Assembly (NCBI RefSeq): GCF_002218085.1
Contig: NZ_BDUC01000005.1
Location: forward strand, 324,473-388,472
From: Tolypothrix sp. NIES-4075
GTDB lineage: Bacteria; Cyanobacteriota; Cyanobacteriia; Cyanobacteriales; Nostocaceae
DNA length: 64,000 nucleotides
Reading direction: 5' to 3'
Position 1 is the first letter of the stretch; every line of letters begins with the position of its first letter. Below are positions 10,160-18,750 of the stretch, in pieces. Under the pieces are notes generated by a model, which did no database searches, was not told the origin of the DNA, and saw only the letters and a program-made list of their open reading frames with translations. The position numbers and the translations under genes were made by a program.

Positions 10160-11362
10160 ATGTCAGTAGACAAAGAAAGCCACTTATTTAAAAAACCTCA
10201 AAGTCGGTGGCGAGTAGTTTTAGCAGCTTCGATTGCAGCAACAACCGGGCTAGTATTTTTCTATGGTTCTTCAAGATTTGCGTCTGAATATAAAGCACAA
10301 ACTCAGCCAGTAAATCCGCCAAAAACTGCCCCTGCGAGAGTGGCTATTACAGCCTTAGGACGGATAGAACCTGAAGGTGAAGTGACTTATTTGTCTGCTC
10401 CTCATTCAATTAATGGTGTGCGAGTTGAAAAACTGTTAGTGAAGGAAGGAGATCAGGTTGGGCAAGGGCAAGTATTAGCGTTGCTAGAAGATTATGCTCG
10501 CAGTAAATCAGCTTTGCAACAGTCTGTAGACAAACTGCAAGTTGCTCAAGCCAAACTAGGGCAGGTAAGAGCAGGAGCGAAATCTGGAGATGTCGATGCT
10601 CAAAAAGCAGCGATCGCTAATTTGCAGTCGCAATTAAAAGGAGAAGTTGCAACTCAACAAGCAACTATCGCTCGGATTCAAGCGCAGTTAGAAAATGCTC
10701 AAACTGAGAACAATCGATACCAGCAATTATTTAAAGAAGGTGCGATCGCTGCTTCAGTATTAGATAGTAAGACTTTGCAACTCAAGACAGTACAACAGCA
10801 GCTTGAAGAAGCTCAAGCAACGCTCAACCGCACTACCAACACTCTCAACGACCAGCTAAAACAGGAACAAGCCAAACTCGGAAGTATAAAAGAAGTGCGT
10901 CCTGTAGATCTTCAATTGGCACAAAGCGAAGTCAAGAGTGCGATGACAGCGATCGCTCAAGCAAAAGCAGACATGGATTTAACTTATATCAAATCTCCCA
11001 TAGATGGAAAGATTTTGAAAATCCATGCCAGAACCGGAGAAGTAATCAGCACTTCTGGATTTGCAGAAATAGGCAAAATATCGCAAATGTTTGTCGTTGC
11101 AGAAGTCTATCAAACCGATATTCAAAAAGTGCGTCTCGGTCAAAAAGCCACCATTACCAGTCCTGCATTTTCTCAACCATTGCAGGGAACTGTAAGTGAA
11201 ATTGGTTGGCAAGTTGACAAACAAAACATCTTTAGTCTCAATCCCGGATCGGATACAGACCGGAAAATAGTTCAGGTGAAAATTCGCCTCGACAATCCAG
11301 CAGATAGTAAGCGAGTTGCTCGTTTAACTAACTTACAAGTGGATGTCGCTATTAAAATTTAG
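10160..11362 (+). CDS. hgdB: HgdB/DevB-type membrane fusion protein of ABC exporter
   Basis: 400 aa, HlyD/DevB periplasmic adaptor. One N-terminal membrane segment (about 18-37), then the lipoyl-like half motif (ALGRIEPEGEVTYLSAP), a long coiled coil (about 115-245) with a cyanobacterial heptad pattern, and a closing barrel (DLTYIKSPIDGKILKIHARTGE). It would link an inner-membrane FtsX-like permease to the outer-membrane TolC homologue HgdD. First gene of the rightward run, divergent from hglE and followed 153 bp later by hgdC. No ABC ATPase (DevA/HgdA) follows, as I recall for the Anabaena hgdBC pair. Likely job: deposition of the heterocyst glycolipid layer. The symbol is from synteny plus family; a devB paralogue cannot be excluded. 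Confidence 0.85.
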   Translation: MSVDKESHLFKKPQSRWRVVLAASIAATTGLVFFYGSSRFASEYKAQTQPVNPPKTAPARVAITALGRIEPEGEVTYLSAPHSINGVRVEKLLVKEGDQVGQGQVLALLEDYARSKSALQQSVDKLQVAQAKLGQVRAGAKSGDVDAQKAAIANLQSQLKGEVATQQATIARIQAQLENAQTENNRYQQLFKEGAIAASVLDSKTLQLKTVQQQLEEAQATLNRTTNTLNDQLKQEQAKLGSIKEVRPVDLQLAQSEVKSAMTAIAQAKADMDLTYIKSPIDGKILKIHARTGEVISTSGFAEIGKISQMFVVAEVYQTDIQKVRLGQKATITSPAFSQPLQGTVSEIGWQVDKQNIFSLNPGSDTDRKIVQVKIRLDNPADSKRVARLTNLQVDVAIKI

Positions 11363-11515
11363 CATGATTTTATTGGTTAGTAGATAGTGGTTAGTAGGAG
11401 CGTGGATAGTGGGAATTTTCAGAGGGGAAAAGGAGAAAGGCAAATGCCCAATGCCTACTAACAACTAACAACTATCTACTAACAATCAACAACAACCAAC
11501 AACCAACAACTAATA

Positions 11516-12694
11516 ATGGCTTTCAAGATTCCCTTGGCATGGCTACAGCTAGCCCAACAGAGAGTTCGTTTTCTAGTAGCTGTAGCAGGTATCGCTTTTA
11601 TTGTGCTGCTGATGTTTGTCCAACTTGGTTTTCAAGATGCACTCTATTCAAGTGCTACCGCAGTGCATCAAAGTTTGCGCGGAGATTTATTTTTAGTCAG
11701 TTCTCAATATAAAGCTTTGACTTCAGCTCAAAGCTTTTCCCGGACTCGTTTGTATCAAGCACTAGGGTATGACGGTGTAGAGTCAGTTGACCCGATGTAC
11801 GTGCAATTTGCCAAATTGAAAAACCCCCAAACTGGCGAGAAATATTCAATTTATGTTATTGGTATCGATCCGGGTAGAAGTGTGCTAAATATACCGGAAG
11901 TTGACCAATATTTAGATAAACTGAAAACTCCGGATGTGATGCTTTTTGACCGACTTTCTCGCCCAGAGTTTGGACCGATCGCCACCAAATTTGAAGCCGG
12001 AGATAAAGAACAAGTAATTGAAATATTTCCCTTTAATGCATTAAAGGGCTACAGAGTTCGAGTTGGTGGTTTATTTAGTTTGGGTGCTTCCTTTGGCGTA
12101 GATGGTAATTTACTTGTCAGTGACTCCACTTTCTTCAGAATAGATCCAAATAGCCGTTCATCAGAAATGATAGATGTGGGTGTTGTTACTCTCAAACCTG
12201 GTGTTGATGCAGAAAGAATTTTGGCACAATTGCGAGCCAATTTACCCAATGATGTCCAAATCTTTACACATCAAGGTTTCATTAACTTTGAAAAAAATTA
12301 TTGGTCTCTTAGAACGCCGATTGGTTTTATCCTTAACCTCATGCTGACAATGGCTGCTATTGTTGGTGTCGTCATCGTTTATCAAATTCTTTATAGTAAT
12401 ATTGCCACTCAATTTGTTGCTTACGCCACTTTAAAAGCTATAGGTTATGAGAATAATTATTTGTTAACGGTAGTTTTTCAACAAGCTTTGATATTGGCAC
12501 TTTTTAGTTATTTTCCTGGGTTTATTTTTTCGTTAGTGTTATATGACTATGCAATGAAAGCGACTAAATTACCAATAATGATGAGTTTGAGTAATGCATT
12601 AATTGTGTTGATAGCAACAGTATTAATGTGTATAACTTCTGGGGTGCTTGCTATCAATAAACTTCGTTCGGCAGATCCTGCGGATATTTTCTAG
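11516..12694 (+). CDS. hgdC: HgdC/DevC-type FtsX-like permease
   Basis: 392 aa, MacB/FtsX-type permease of the DevC family. Hydrophobic segments at about 18-38, 265-290, 318-342 and 355-380 flank a large periplasmic domain (about 45-260), the usual four-TM layout. The start has no clear Shine-Dalgarno; the 153 bp upstream are low-complexity CAACAACCAACAACTAA-type sequence made of 7-mers, so coupling to hgdB is probably by co-transcription only. It must borrow an ATP-binding subunit encoded elsewhere. Confidence 0.85.
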   Translation: MAFKIPLAWLQLAQQRVRFLVAVAGIAFIVLLMFVQLGFQDALYSSATAVHQSLRGDLFLVSSQYKALTSAQSFSRTRLYQALGYDGVESVDPMYVQFAKLKNPQTGEKYSIYVIGIDPGRSVLNIPEVDQYLDKLKTPDVMLFDRLSRPEFGPIATKFEAGDKEQVIEIFPFNALKGYRVRVGGLFSLGASFGVDGNLLVSDSTFFRIDPNSRSSEMIDVGVVTLKPGVDAERILAQLRANLPNDVQIFTHQGFINFEKNYWSLRTPIGFILNLMLTMAAIVGVVIVYQILYSNIATQFVAYATLKAIGYENNYLLTVVFQQALILALFSYFPGFIFSLVLYDYAMKATKLPIMMSLSNALIVLIATVLMCITSGVLAINKLRSADPADIF

Positions 12695-12739
12695 GCTGCT
12701 GTTTAATTTTTAATTTTTCACAAAAAATAGGGAACGCAA

Positions 12740-13948
12740 ATGGAAATACAAAAATCGCTCCCATGTTCCGAAAAAAAGGTAGCGGTGAATATTCTCACCG
12801 TGCGAATGGGTGGAGGACACTATGCTGCGTTAAATGCCTTAAGTTCGATGATTTCGCAGCAACAACGACCTTGGGAAATTCGAGTCACTGATATAGACGA
12901 AGTGCTAGATTACGCAACTTCATCAGGTGGCAAACTTGTAGATCCCTTCAAAATACTATTGGGAATTCCTGGATACGAACTGTGGAACCAAATGTTCCAA
13001 AAAGGCTGGACATGGTTGCAACCACTGATGTTATCCATAGCCAAACTAGTTATCCAGTTTTATCACGATGTTTCCATCGGCATATTTGAGGGATACTGGC
13101 GCGAGCAACATCCAGATTTAGTAGTTTCTCTAGTGCCATTGTATAATAGAGGACTTTGGGACACATTACAAAAGGCAAAACCAGGAACCCCTGTAGTCAC
13201 GATTCTGGTAGATTTTGCCGATTCTCCACCGCATTTTTGGATAGAACCAAAAACGGAAAGTTATGTAGTATGTGGAACCGAACGAGCAGTAGAACAAGCT
13301 CGTTCTCTAGGAGTAAAGGAAGAGCGGATTTTCCAGACTTCAGGAATGATTATTCACCCTCGCTTTTATGAACCTATTGGAGGCGATCGCCGTCTTGAAA
13401 AACAACGCTTGGGTTTAGACCCAGATCGCCTCACAGGACTTGTATTATTTGGGGGTCTGGGGTCTATGGTGATGTTAGAAATTGCCAAGCGTCTGGAATG
13501 CTTCAAAGACGAACTACAACTTATTTTTATTTGCGGACACAACGAAAAATTGGCAAAGGCTTTAAATGAAAGCCAAAGTCAACTACCTAAATTTGTCACC
13601 ACTTTTACTAAAGACATTCCCTACTACATGCATCTTTCAGATTTTTTCATCGGCAAACCTGGTCCTGCTAGCATCAGTGAGGCGCTAGCTATGAAGCTAC
13701 CAGTTATTGTAGAACATAATGCCACTACACTAATAGCCGAAAAATATAACTCAGAATGGATTCAAAAAAAGCAGGTTGGTTTGGTAATTCCCAGTTTTAG
13801 GAAGATTGAACGGGCTGTTAAAGAGTTACTTGAACCTGAAAAACTGGCTCGGTATCGTGCTAACGTCGCTGCGGTTAACAATCGAGCCGTATTTGAAATT
13901 CCTGATATTTTGCAACAAATTCTCGAACTTAATATGCAGCAACTATAG
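12740..13948 (+). CDS. GT28 / MGDG-synthase-like glycosyltransferase
   Basis: 402 aa. The N-terminal acceptor half carries RMGGGHYAALNAL, the glycine-rich loop of MGDG synthases and processive UDP-sugar:diacylglycerol transferases. The C-terminal donor half has LVLFGGLGS and FIGKPGPASISEALAM, the GT28/MurG nucleotide-sugar site. No signal peptide or TM segment, so it should act at the cytoplasmic membrane surface. It starts 45 bp after hgdC. Acceptor unknown; the context suggests a heterocyst or envelope glycolipid. Family call solid, specific function inferred. Confidence 0.8.
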   Translation: MEIQKSLPCSEKKVAVNILTVRMGGGHYAALNALSSMISQQQRPWEIRVTDIDEVLDYATSSGGKLVDPFKILLGIPGYELWNQMFQKGWTWLQPLMLSIAKLVIQFYHDVSIGIFEGYWREQHPDLVVSLVPLYNRGLWDTLQKAKPGTPVVTILVDFADSPPHFWIEPKTESYVVCGTERAVEQARSLGVKEERIFQTSGMIIHPRFYEPIGGDRRLEKQRLGLDPDRLTGLVLFGGLGSMVMLEIAKRLECFKDELQLIFICGHNEKLAKALNESQSQLPKFVTTFTKDIPYYMHLSDFFIGKPGPASISEALAMKLPVIVEHNATTLIAEKYNSEWIQKKQVGLVIPSFRKIERAVKELLEPEKLARYRANVAAVNNRAVFEIPDILQQILELNMQQL

Positions 13949-14049
13949 CAAAGTTTGTTAAGCAAATAACGCTTCTTACAAGCAAGCTTTGTTTGTAAAT
14001 GCTTTAGTTCGACATCCGAAAAAACATCTATTTACACGCATTTTCCAAT

Positions 14050-15054
14050 ATGAATCTCCAAAACAAAACCATCCTCATTACTGGTATTGACAACTTTATC
14101 GGCTTGCGTACCGCTGAACTAGCTATAGCGCAAGGAATGAATGTTCGGGGATTGCAAAGTTCTCCAGATAACTTGAAAAAAGTGCAACAATTGGGCGCAG
14201 AAGTGATGGTAGGGGATATTAACCATGCTGCTGTTGCTGAAGCTGCTTGTGAAGAAGTAGACATAGTTTTTCATACAGCCGAACTTGCCAAAGAAGCTGG
14301 GGCAATCGACCGTTTTCGAGAAATAAATGTGAGCGGAACAGTCAATATGGCTTCATCTGCTAAAAAAGCTGGTGTTAAAACCTTTGTGCATCTTTCCAGC
14401 GGTTTAGTTTACGGCTTCAACTATCCCGATCGCGTCACAGAAGAGGGACCACTGAGCGGCGAAAATAATGCCTACTGCGAAACAAAAATAGAAGCCGAAA
14501 CCGCACTTTTACAACTTAATTCTTCCCCAGATTTTGGCATCATCATCATTAGACCGGGCGAAGTTTATGGACCGGGAAGCATTCCTTGGATAGTTCGACC
14601 CCTTTTATTAATGCGTCAAAAACTATTTGCTTATGTAGACGATGGTCAGGGAATCATGAATCATGTATATCTAGATAACTTGATTCATGCCATCTTTTTA
14701 GCTATAGAAAAAGAAGCACACGGAGAAATATTTAATATCACTGACGGACAAGAAACTTCTTGGAAAGACTACTTCATGCGTTTAGCAGAAGTTGCCAACG
14801 CTCCTACACCTTTTTCTATGTCCAAAGATGAAATTAAATTATTTGTCAAGTTGCGCTGTCAAGGACAGAAGCTGTTTCGTAAAGAACCAGATATTCTACC
14901 TGAATCTATAGATTTTATGAGCCGTCCCTATGCCTATTCGATTACTAAAGCACAAACTCTGTTAAATTATCAACCAACAATTGATTTAGCAGAAGGAATG
15001 CGACGCACACAAGAATGGATTGAAAATACGGATCTCAAAAAATTCGTGAAATAA
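14050..15054 (+). CDS. NAD-dependent epimerase/dehydratase family protein
   Basis: 334 aa extended SDR. The Rossmann loop is slightly unusual (ITGIDNFIG, with Asp-Asn where Gly-Xaa is common). Catalytic Ser in HLSSGLVYGF and Tyr-x3-Lys in YCETK near 145-150. RPGEVYGPGS and a C-terminal substrate domain complete the family fold. It probably supplies or modifies a sugar nucleotide, or acts as a 3-beta-HSD-like lipid reductase, in the glycolipid pathway. 101 bp after the preceding gene, same strand. Confidence 0.8.
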   Translation: MNLQNKTILITGIDNFIGLRTAELAIAQGMNVRGLQSSPDNLKKVQQLGAEVMVGDINHAAVAEAACEEVDIVFHTAELAKEAGAIDRFREINVSGTVNMASSAKKAGVKTFVHLSSGLVYGFNYPDRVTEEGPLSGENNAYCETKIEAETALLQLNSSPDFGIIIIRPGEVYGPGSIPWIVRPLLLMRQKLFAYVDDGQGIMNHVYLDNLIHAIFLAIEKEAHGEIFNITDGQETSWKDYFMRLAEVANAPTPFSMSKDEIKLFVKLRCQGQKLFRKEPDILPESIDFMSRPYAYSITKAQTLLNYQPTIDLAEGMRRTQEWIENTDLKKFVK

Positions 15055-15162
15055 GCCAACTTCAAACAATAAATTATCCCGTAGAGTAGAGAACGGGCAA
15101 GATACCTATCCTACGGATTTATTGCATACTCTTTCAATTGGAAATCTCTGAGCGTATATCCT

Positions 15163-16152
15163 ATGACCAAGAATCACCCACGATTGAGTATTGGACTACC
15201 TGTATATAATGGCGAGAAATTTCTCAGAGAAGCCATAGAATCGCTTTTGGCTCAAACTTTTGATGATTTTGAGTTAATTATTTGCGATAACGCTTCATGT
15301 GACAAAACAGAAGAGATTTGTAGAACTTATGCGGCTCTTGATAAACGCATCCGTTACTACCGTAATGAAATAAATATTGGGTGCGCTCCTAACTTCAATC
15401 GAGTGTTTGAATTGTCTTCAGGTGAATACTTTAAGTGGGCAGCTTATGATGATTTACACGCTCCAGATTTTATCGCTAGATGCGTGGAAGTACTTGACCG
15501 AGACCCAACTGTAATTTTGTGCCATTCCCAAGTATATCTGATTGATGAACAAAGTAATTTATTCCGCAGATATAATATCAATCTGAAAACAGATTCACCA
15601 AAACCCCAAGAGCGTTTTCATGAGCTTCTAACTAAGCACTTATGCTATCAATGTTACGGGGTAATACGTGCTAGTGCTTTAAGACTTGTACCCCCGATGG
15701 GAAGTTTCGGTATTGCAGATGGAATTTTCTTGTTAAGACTGGGGATGATTGGCAAGTTTTATGAAATAGGCGATCGCCTATTTTTTGCCAGAATCCATCC
15801 GCAACAATCAATGAGTATGTTTTTCCCAGATTATTTGTCGTTTACTAACAACAATACACAATACTCATCGAGTATGATACCTGATTTTTACGGGTGGGCA
15901 GTATGGTTAGATTCGGCAAATGAAGGGCAAATTATATTCCCACATTGGAGAATATTATGGGAATATATTCTTTCCATCTGGTTGTTCAAACTAAATCTGT
16001 ATCAACGAATATGTTGTCATATTAGTTTGTACAAACAACTGAGAGGCAACGAATCTTTTTTAATCAAAGATTTGCTGAAAGCTACTCAAATCTTTTGGAT
16101 TCGGTTGAAAAAGTATTCAATTCCGAAACAGCAAATAAAAACTGTGAATTAA
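15163..16152 (+). CDS. Family 2 glycosyltransferase
   Basis: 329 aa GT-A fold enzyme. It starts LSIGLPVYNGEKFLREAI, with CDNASCDKT (donor site) and the metal-binding Asp pair in WAAYDDLH near residue 95. The C-terminal third is aromatic and may contact the membrane, but there is no clear TM helix. Upstream gap 108 bp without a good ribosome site. Likely adds a sugar to an envelope polysaccharide or glycolipid. Acceptor unknown. Confidence 0.85.
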   Translation: MTKNHPRLSIGLPVYNGEKFLREAIESLLAQTFDDFELIICDNASCDKTEEICRTYAALDKRIRYYRNEINIGCAPNFNRVFELSSGEYFKWAAYDDLHAPDFIARCVEVLDRDPTVILCHSQVYLIDEQSNLFRRYNINLKTDSPKPQERFHELLTKHLCYQCYGVIRASALRLVPPMGSFGIADGIFLLRLGMIGKFYEIGDRLFFARIHPQQSMSMFFPDYLSFTNNNTQYSSSMIPDFYGWAVWLDSANEGQIIFPHWRILWEYILSIWLFKLNLYQRICCHISLYKQLRGNESFLIKDLLKATQIFWIRLKKYSIPKQQIKTVN

Positions 16153-16250
16153 TAACGGTTTTTGTTTGCGTGCAATAAACGCAATGAAGCACAGCATATT
16201 GTGTCTCTAAAAATCAATCGTCAAAAATACCTATTCAGGAGCGATAACTG

Positions 16251-16718
16251 ATGTTGAAGTTATCTAAAATTAGTTTCTTGTTAATCGCTATTTTAGTGAG
16301 CGCTAGCTTTGCTAAAACAGCAAACGCACAACAGACTACAACACTTACTGTAGTCGTCAATGGCATCAAACACCAAAAAGGTCAGATTTGCTTGGGAATC
16401 TACCCTAATGAAAAAGGATTTCCTTTAAGTACAAAGAATGTTGTCAAAAGTGCTTGCAAACCAATTACAGGAAGTTCTCTAAAACAGGAATTTACTGGTT
16501 TGAAGCCGGGAAATTATGCCGTCGCTGTAGTTGACGATCAAAATGGCGATCGCCAACTTAATAAAGACTTTTTCGGCATTCCTAAAGAAGGTTTTGGTAT
16601 TTCCAATAATCCGACAGTATCAATAACAACGGGTACGCCCAAGTTTAGCAAAGCCAGTTTTTCGCTTTTGAAAAATACCACAGTCAACATAGAAATGAAA
16701 TATGGACTAGATCCATAA
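16251..16718 (+). CDS. Secreted DUF2141 protein
   Basis: 155 aa. Cleavable signal peptide (about 1-26, ending in Ala-Asn-Ala), then a beta-rich DUF2141 domain with the family signatures GQICLGIYPNEKGFP, LKPGNYAVAVVDDQNGD and FGIPKEGFG. AGGAG lies 9 bases before the ATG. DUF2141 proteins are periplasmic or outer-surface beta-sandwiches of unknown function, often beside lipid or carotenoid genes. 26 bp upstream of the next glycosyltransferase, so likely co-transcribed. Confidence 0.85.
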   Translation: MLKLSKISFLLIAILVSASFAKTANAQQTTTLTVVVNGIKHQKGQICLGIYPNEKGFPLSTKNVVKSACKPITGSSLKQEFTGLKPGNYAVAVVDDQNGDRQLNKDFFGIPKEGFGISNNPTVSITTGTPKFSKASFSLLKNTTVNIEMKYGLDP

Positions 16719-16744
16719 AACCGCATTTAAGGGCAATAAATTTA

Positions 16745-18001
16745 ATGATAGATCTGGCGATATTCTTGTCTAAATCTTTGCTGGGTTGGCTAGCTATACA
16801 GATGTTTTTGGCGGTTGTGTTTTTGTTTTACTTGTACTCATCAAAGAGCAAAAACATTTTACCAGATGACCAATTGCCGAAAACAGCGGTAATTCTTTGC
16901 TTACGTGGAGTTGATCCGTTTTTGCCAAATTGTTTGCGATCGCTCTTAAACCAGAACTATCCACAGTATGATTTAAAGTTGGTCGTCGATAGTTACGATG
17001 ATCCAGCTTGGAAAATCGCCACTGATATCAGCCAACAAGCAGCAACCAACGTCCAAATCAGCCCTTTAAGAATGCTGCGCTACAATTGCAGTCTCAAATG
17101 CAGTTCCCTAGTGCAAGCTATCTCTGAATTGGACGATTCTTACTCATTTGTTGCCTTAATCGATGCCGATATGGTACCCCATCCCAATTGGCTGCGTGAA
17201 TTAGTCACTCCTTTAACTCATCCCAAAGTAGGTGCAACAACCGGCAACCGTTGGTATGTACCCACAGGTAACTATTGGGGGACTATGGTACGCTACCAAG
17301 GCAACATATCCAACGTTGTGCAGATGTTCCTTTTCGGCATTCCTTGGGGTGGTAATTTAGCGCTAAAAACAGAAATATTCCGAGAAACAGCACTGTTAGA
17401 TAAATGGGGACAAGCTTTAAACGAAGATAAGCTGCTATGCAAAGTCCTAAAAAAACAGAAAATGCAAGTTAAATTTGTTCCTTCTTTGATGCTGAATCGG
17501 GAAGAATGCGATTTACCCAGCTTACTCAGTTGTCTTGAGCGCCAACTACTTTCTTCTCGACTTTATCATCCCTTGTGGTCAGCAGTGATTGGTGATGTTA
17601 TTTCCAGTATCTTAGTTCCTACTCTTGCCATACTGTTAGGTTTAGTAGCGTTGTTAAGCGGACAATGGGATGCTGCCGCTTTGTGCTTCGGCAACTTCGC
17701 TATCTATACCATCGGATTATTCTTTCTCATGCTGGGATTTGAAGTAGGTATACAGCCACTAATTCGTTTTCAAGATAAAACAACCACAAAATTATCAGCG
17801 ATCGCACTCATGAAAATGCTGATAGCAATTCCCCTAACACAGTGGGTTTATGGATTAGCATTTTTATCCTCTCTGCGGGCATCAACAGTCAATTGGCGCG
17901 GCGTTTCTTATGAGGTGAAAGGACCTTGGAACATCCGCTTAATCAAATATCACCCTTATCAATTTTCAACTCAATCTGACGAGAGCAAACTTTCACTGTA
18001 G
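16745..18001 (+). CDS. Membrane glycosyltransferase, GT2/GT21 (ceramide glucosyltransferase-like)
   Basis: 418 aa. One N-terminal TM (about 5-30), a GT-A domain with VVDSYDDPAW, ALIDADMVPH, GNRWYVPTG and the acceptor-base region NEDKLLCKVL, then a C-terminal hydrophobic block (about 280-370, roughly three TMs). This is the layout of GT21-like and HpnI-like lipid glycosyltransferases, which transfer sugar to a membrane lipid from the cytoplasmic side. A decayed copy of residues about 96-143 lies at 18397-18537. Stop at 17999-18001, directly followed by a hairpin. Confidence 0.8.
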   Translation: MIDLAIFLSKSLLGWLAIQMFLAVVFLFYLYSSKSKNILPDDQLPKTAVILCLRGVDPFLPNCLRSLLNQNYPQYDLKLVVDSYDDPAWKIATDISQQAATNVQISPLRMLRYNCSLKCSSLVQAISELDDSYSFVALIDADMVPHPNWLRELVTPLTHPKVGATTGNRWYVPTGNYWGTMVRYQGNISNVVQMFLFGIPWGGNLALKTEIFRETALLDKWGQALNEDKLLCKVLKKQKMQVKFVPSLMLNREECDLPSLLSCLERQLLSSRLYHPLWSAVIGDVISSILVPTLAILLGLVALLSGQWDAAALCFGNFAIYTIGLFFLMLGFEVGIQPLIRFQDKTTTKLSAIALMKMLIAIPLTQWVYGLAFLSSLRASTVNWRGVSYEVKGPWNIRLIKYHPYQFSTQSDESKLSL

Positions 18002-18040
18002 TAAGCACTTCAGTGCTTAAAATAGGCGTTTAAACGCCTA
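18002..18040. terminator. Double palindrome after the GT21-like gene
   Basis: TAAGCAC/GTGCTTA at 18002-18019 and TAGGCGTTT/AAACGCCTA at 18023-18040, beginning one base after the stop codon. Could act as a terminator or be dispersed palindromic repeats. Confidence 0.5.
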
Positions 18041-18197
18041 CTAAAAAAGCCTAATTGTAAATGCGTAAATTATAAATCAAAATGTATCTCCCGTTCTTGC
18101 TACAGATACATTAATCAGGATTCTCATGATAAATTGGCTGCGTAAATCCTAAAAAAAACCGCACAAAAACCAGCATATTCATGAAAGATTTCCTTCT

Positions 18198-18370
18198 ATG
18201 AAAAAGCAATCTCTTCGCACGGCGATTTTTACAGGATTGGCTACTATTTTGTTATTGGGGATTTACATCGCTGTACAGAGAGTGGATTTTGTGGTTGCTA
18301 CAATCTTTCCCTAATTTTTCCGCTGACGCATTGACAACACCGCTGAATATCGCACTATTAACTCACCTCT
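18198..18370 (+). pseudogene. Decayed N-terminal fragment of an HglT-like glycosyltransferase
   Basis: ATG 18198 opens MKKQSLRTAIFTGLATILL, closely matching the start of the intact gene at 18751 (MKKQPLRIALFTGLYAPFL). After about 38 codons it stops, but similarity resumes in the DNA at about 18304-18358, corresponding to about 18952-19010 of the intact gene (TCTTTCCC...AATTTT...GCATT...ACCGCTGA). Internal segments are deleted. This is a remnant of a duplicated hglT-type gene. Confidence 0.7.
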
Positions 18371-18396
18371 GAAAATCAATTGCGTAGAGGTTTGGC

Positions 18397-18537
18397 GATA
18401 TTATTCAAGAGCAACAAGCAACCAACCTGCAAATTAGTCTTTTGACAATAGTATGCAAAAATTGCAGTTTCAAATGCAGTTCAATCGTGCAAATCGTCTT
18501 AAAATTAGATAATTCGTACAAGGTATTTGCCTTTTTA
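18397..18537 (+). pseudogene. Decayed fragment of the GT21-like glycosyltransferase
   Basis: A 47-codon open stretch reading DIIQEQQATNLQISLL, then NCSFKCSSIVQIVLKLDNSY, lines up with residues about 96-143 of the gene at 16745 (DISQQAATNVQISPL, NCSLKCSSLVQAISELDDSY). No start, no catalytic Asp and no downstream remainder survive. With the fragment at 18198 it records a duplication and collapse of this glycosyltransferase segment. Confidence 0.75.
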
Positions 18538-18579
18538 ACTGTACTGCTTCTGTTGTTTTCGAGAAAGTTTTTATTTAAG

Positions 18580-18625
18580 GTAGTGAGCGCTTTAGCGCTC
18601 AATTAAGCGCTGAAGCGCTCACTAC
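18580..18625. repeat. AGCGCT-type long inverted repeat
   Basis: Perfect 13-bp arms at 18580-18592 and 18613-18625 with a shorter AGCGCT palindrome nested inside. Same family as the AGCGCT element at about 863. Confidence 0.7.
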
Positions 18626-18750
18626 AGGGGAGCCGAGTATAAATACTCTGTACAATTCGATATCTGTGTCAATGCGTAAATCCTAAATCCAACTTCATCA
18701 GACAGAACTTAGTTTCTGCTCGATAAAAAATACCCAAATTCATTGGAATT

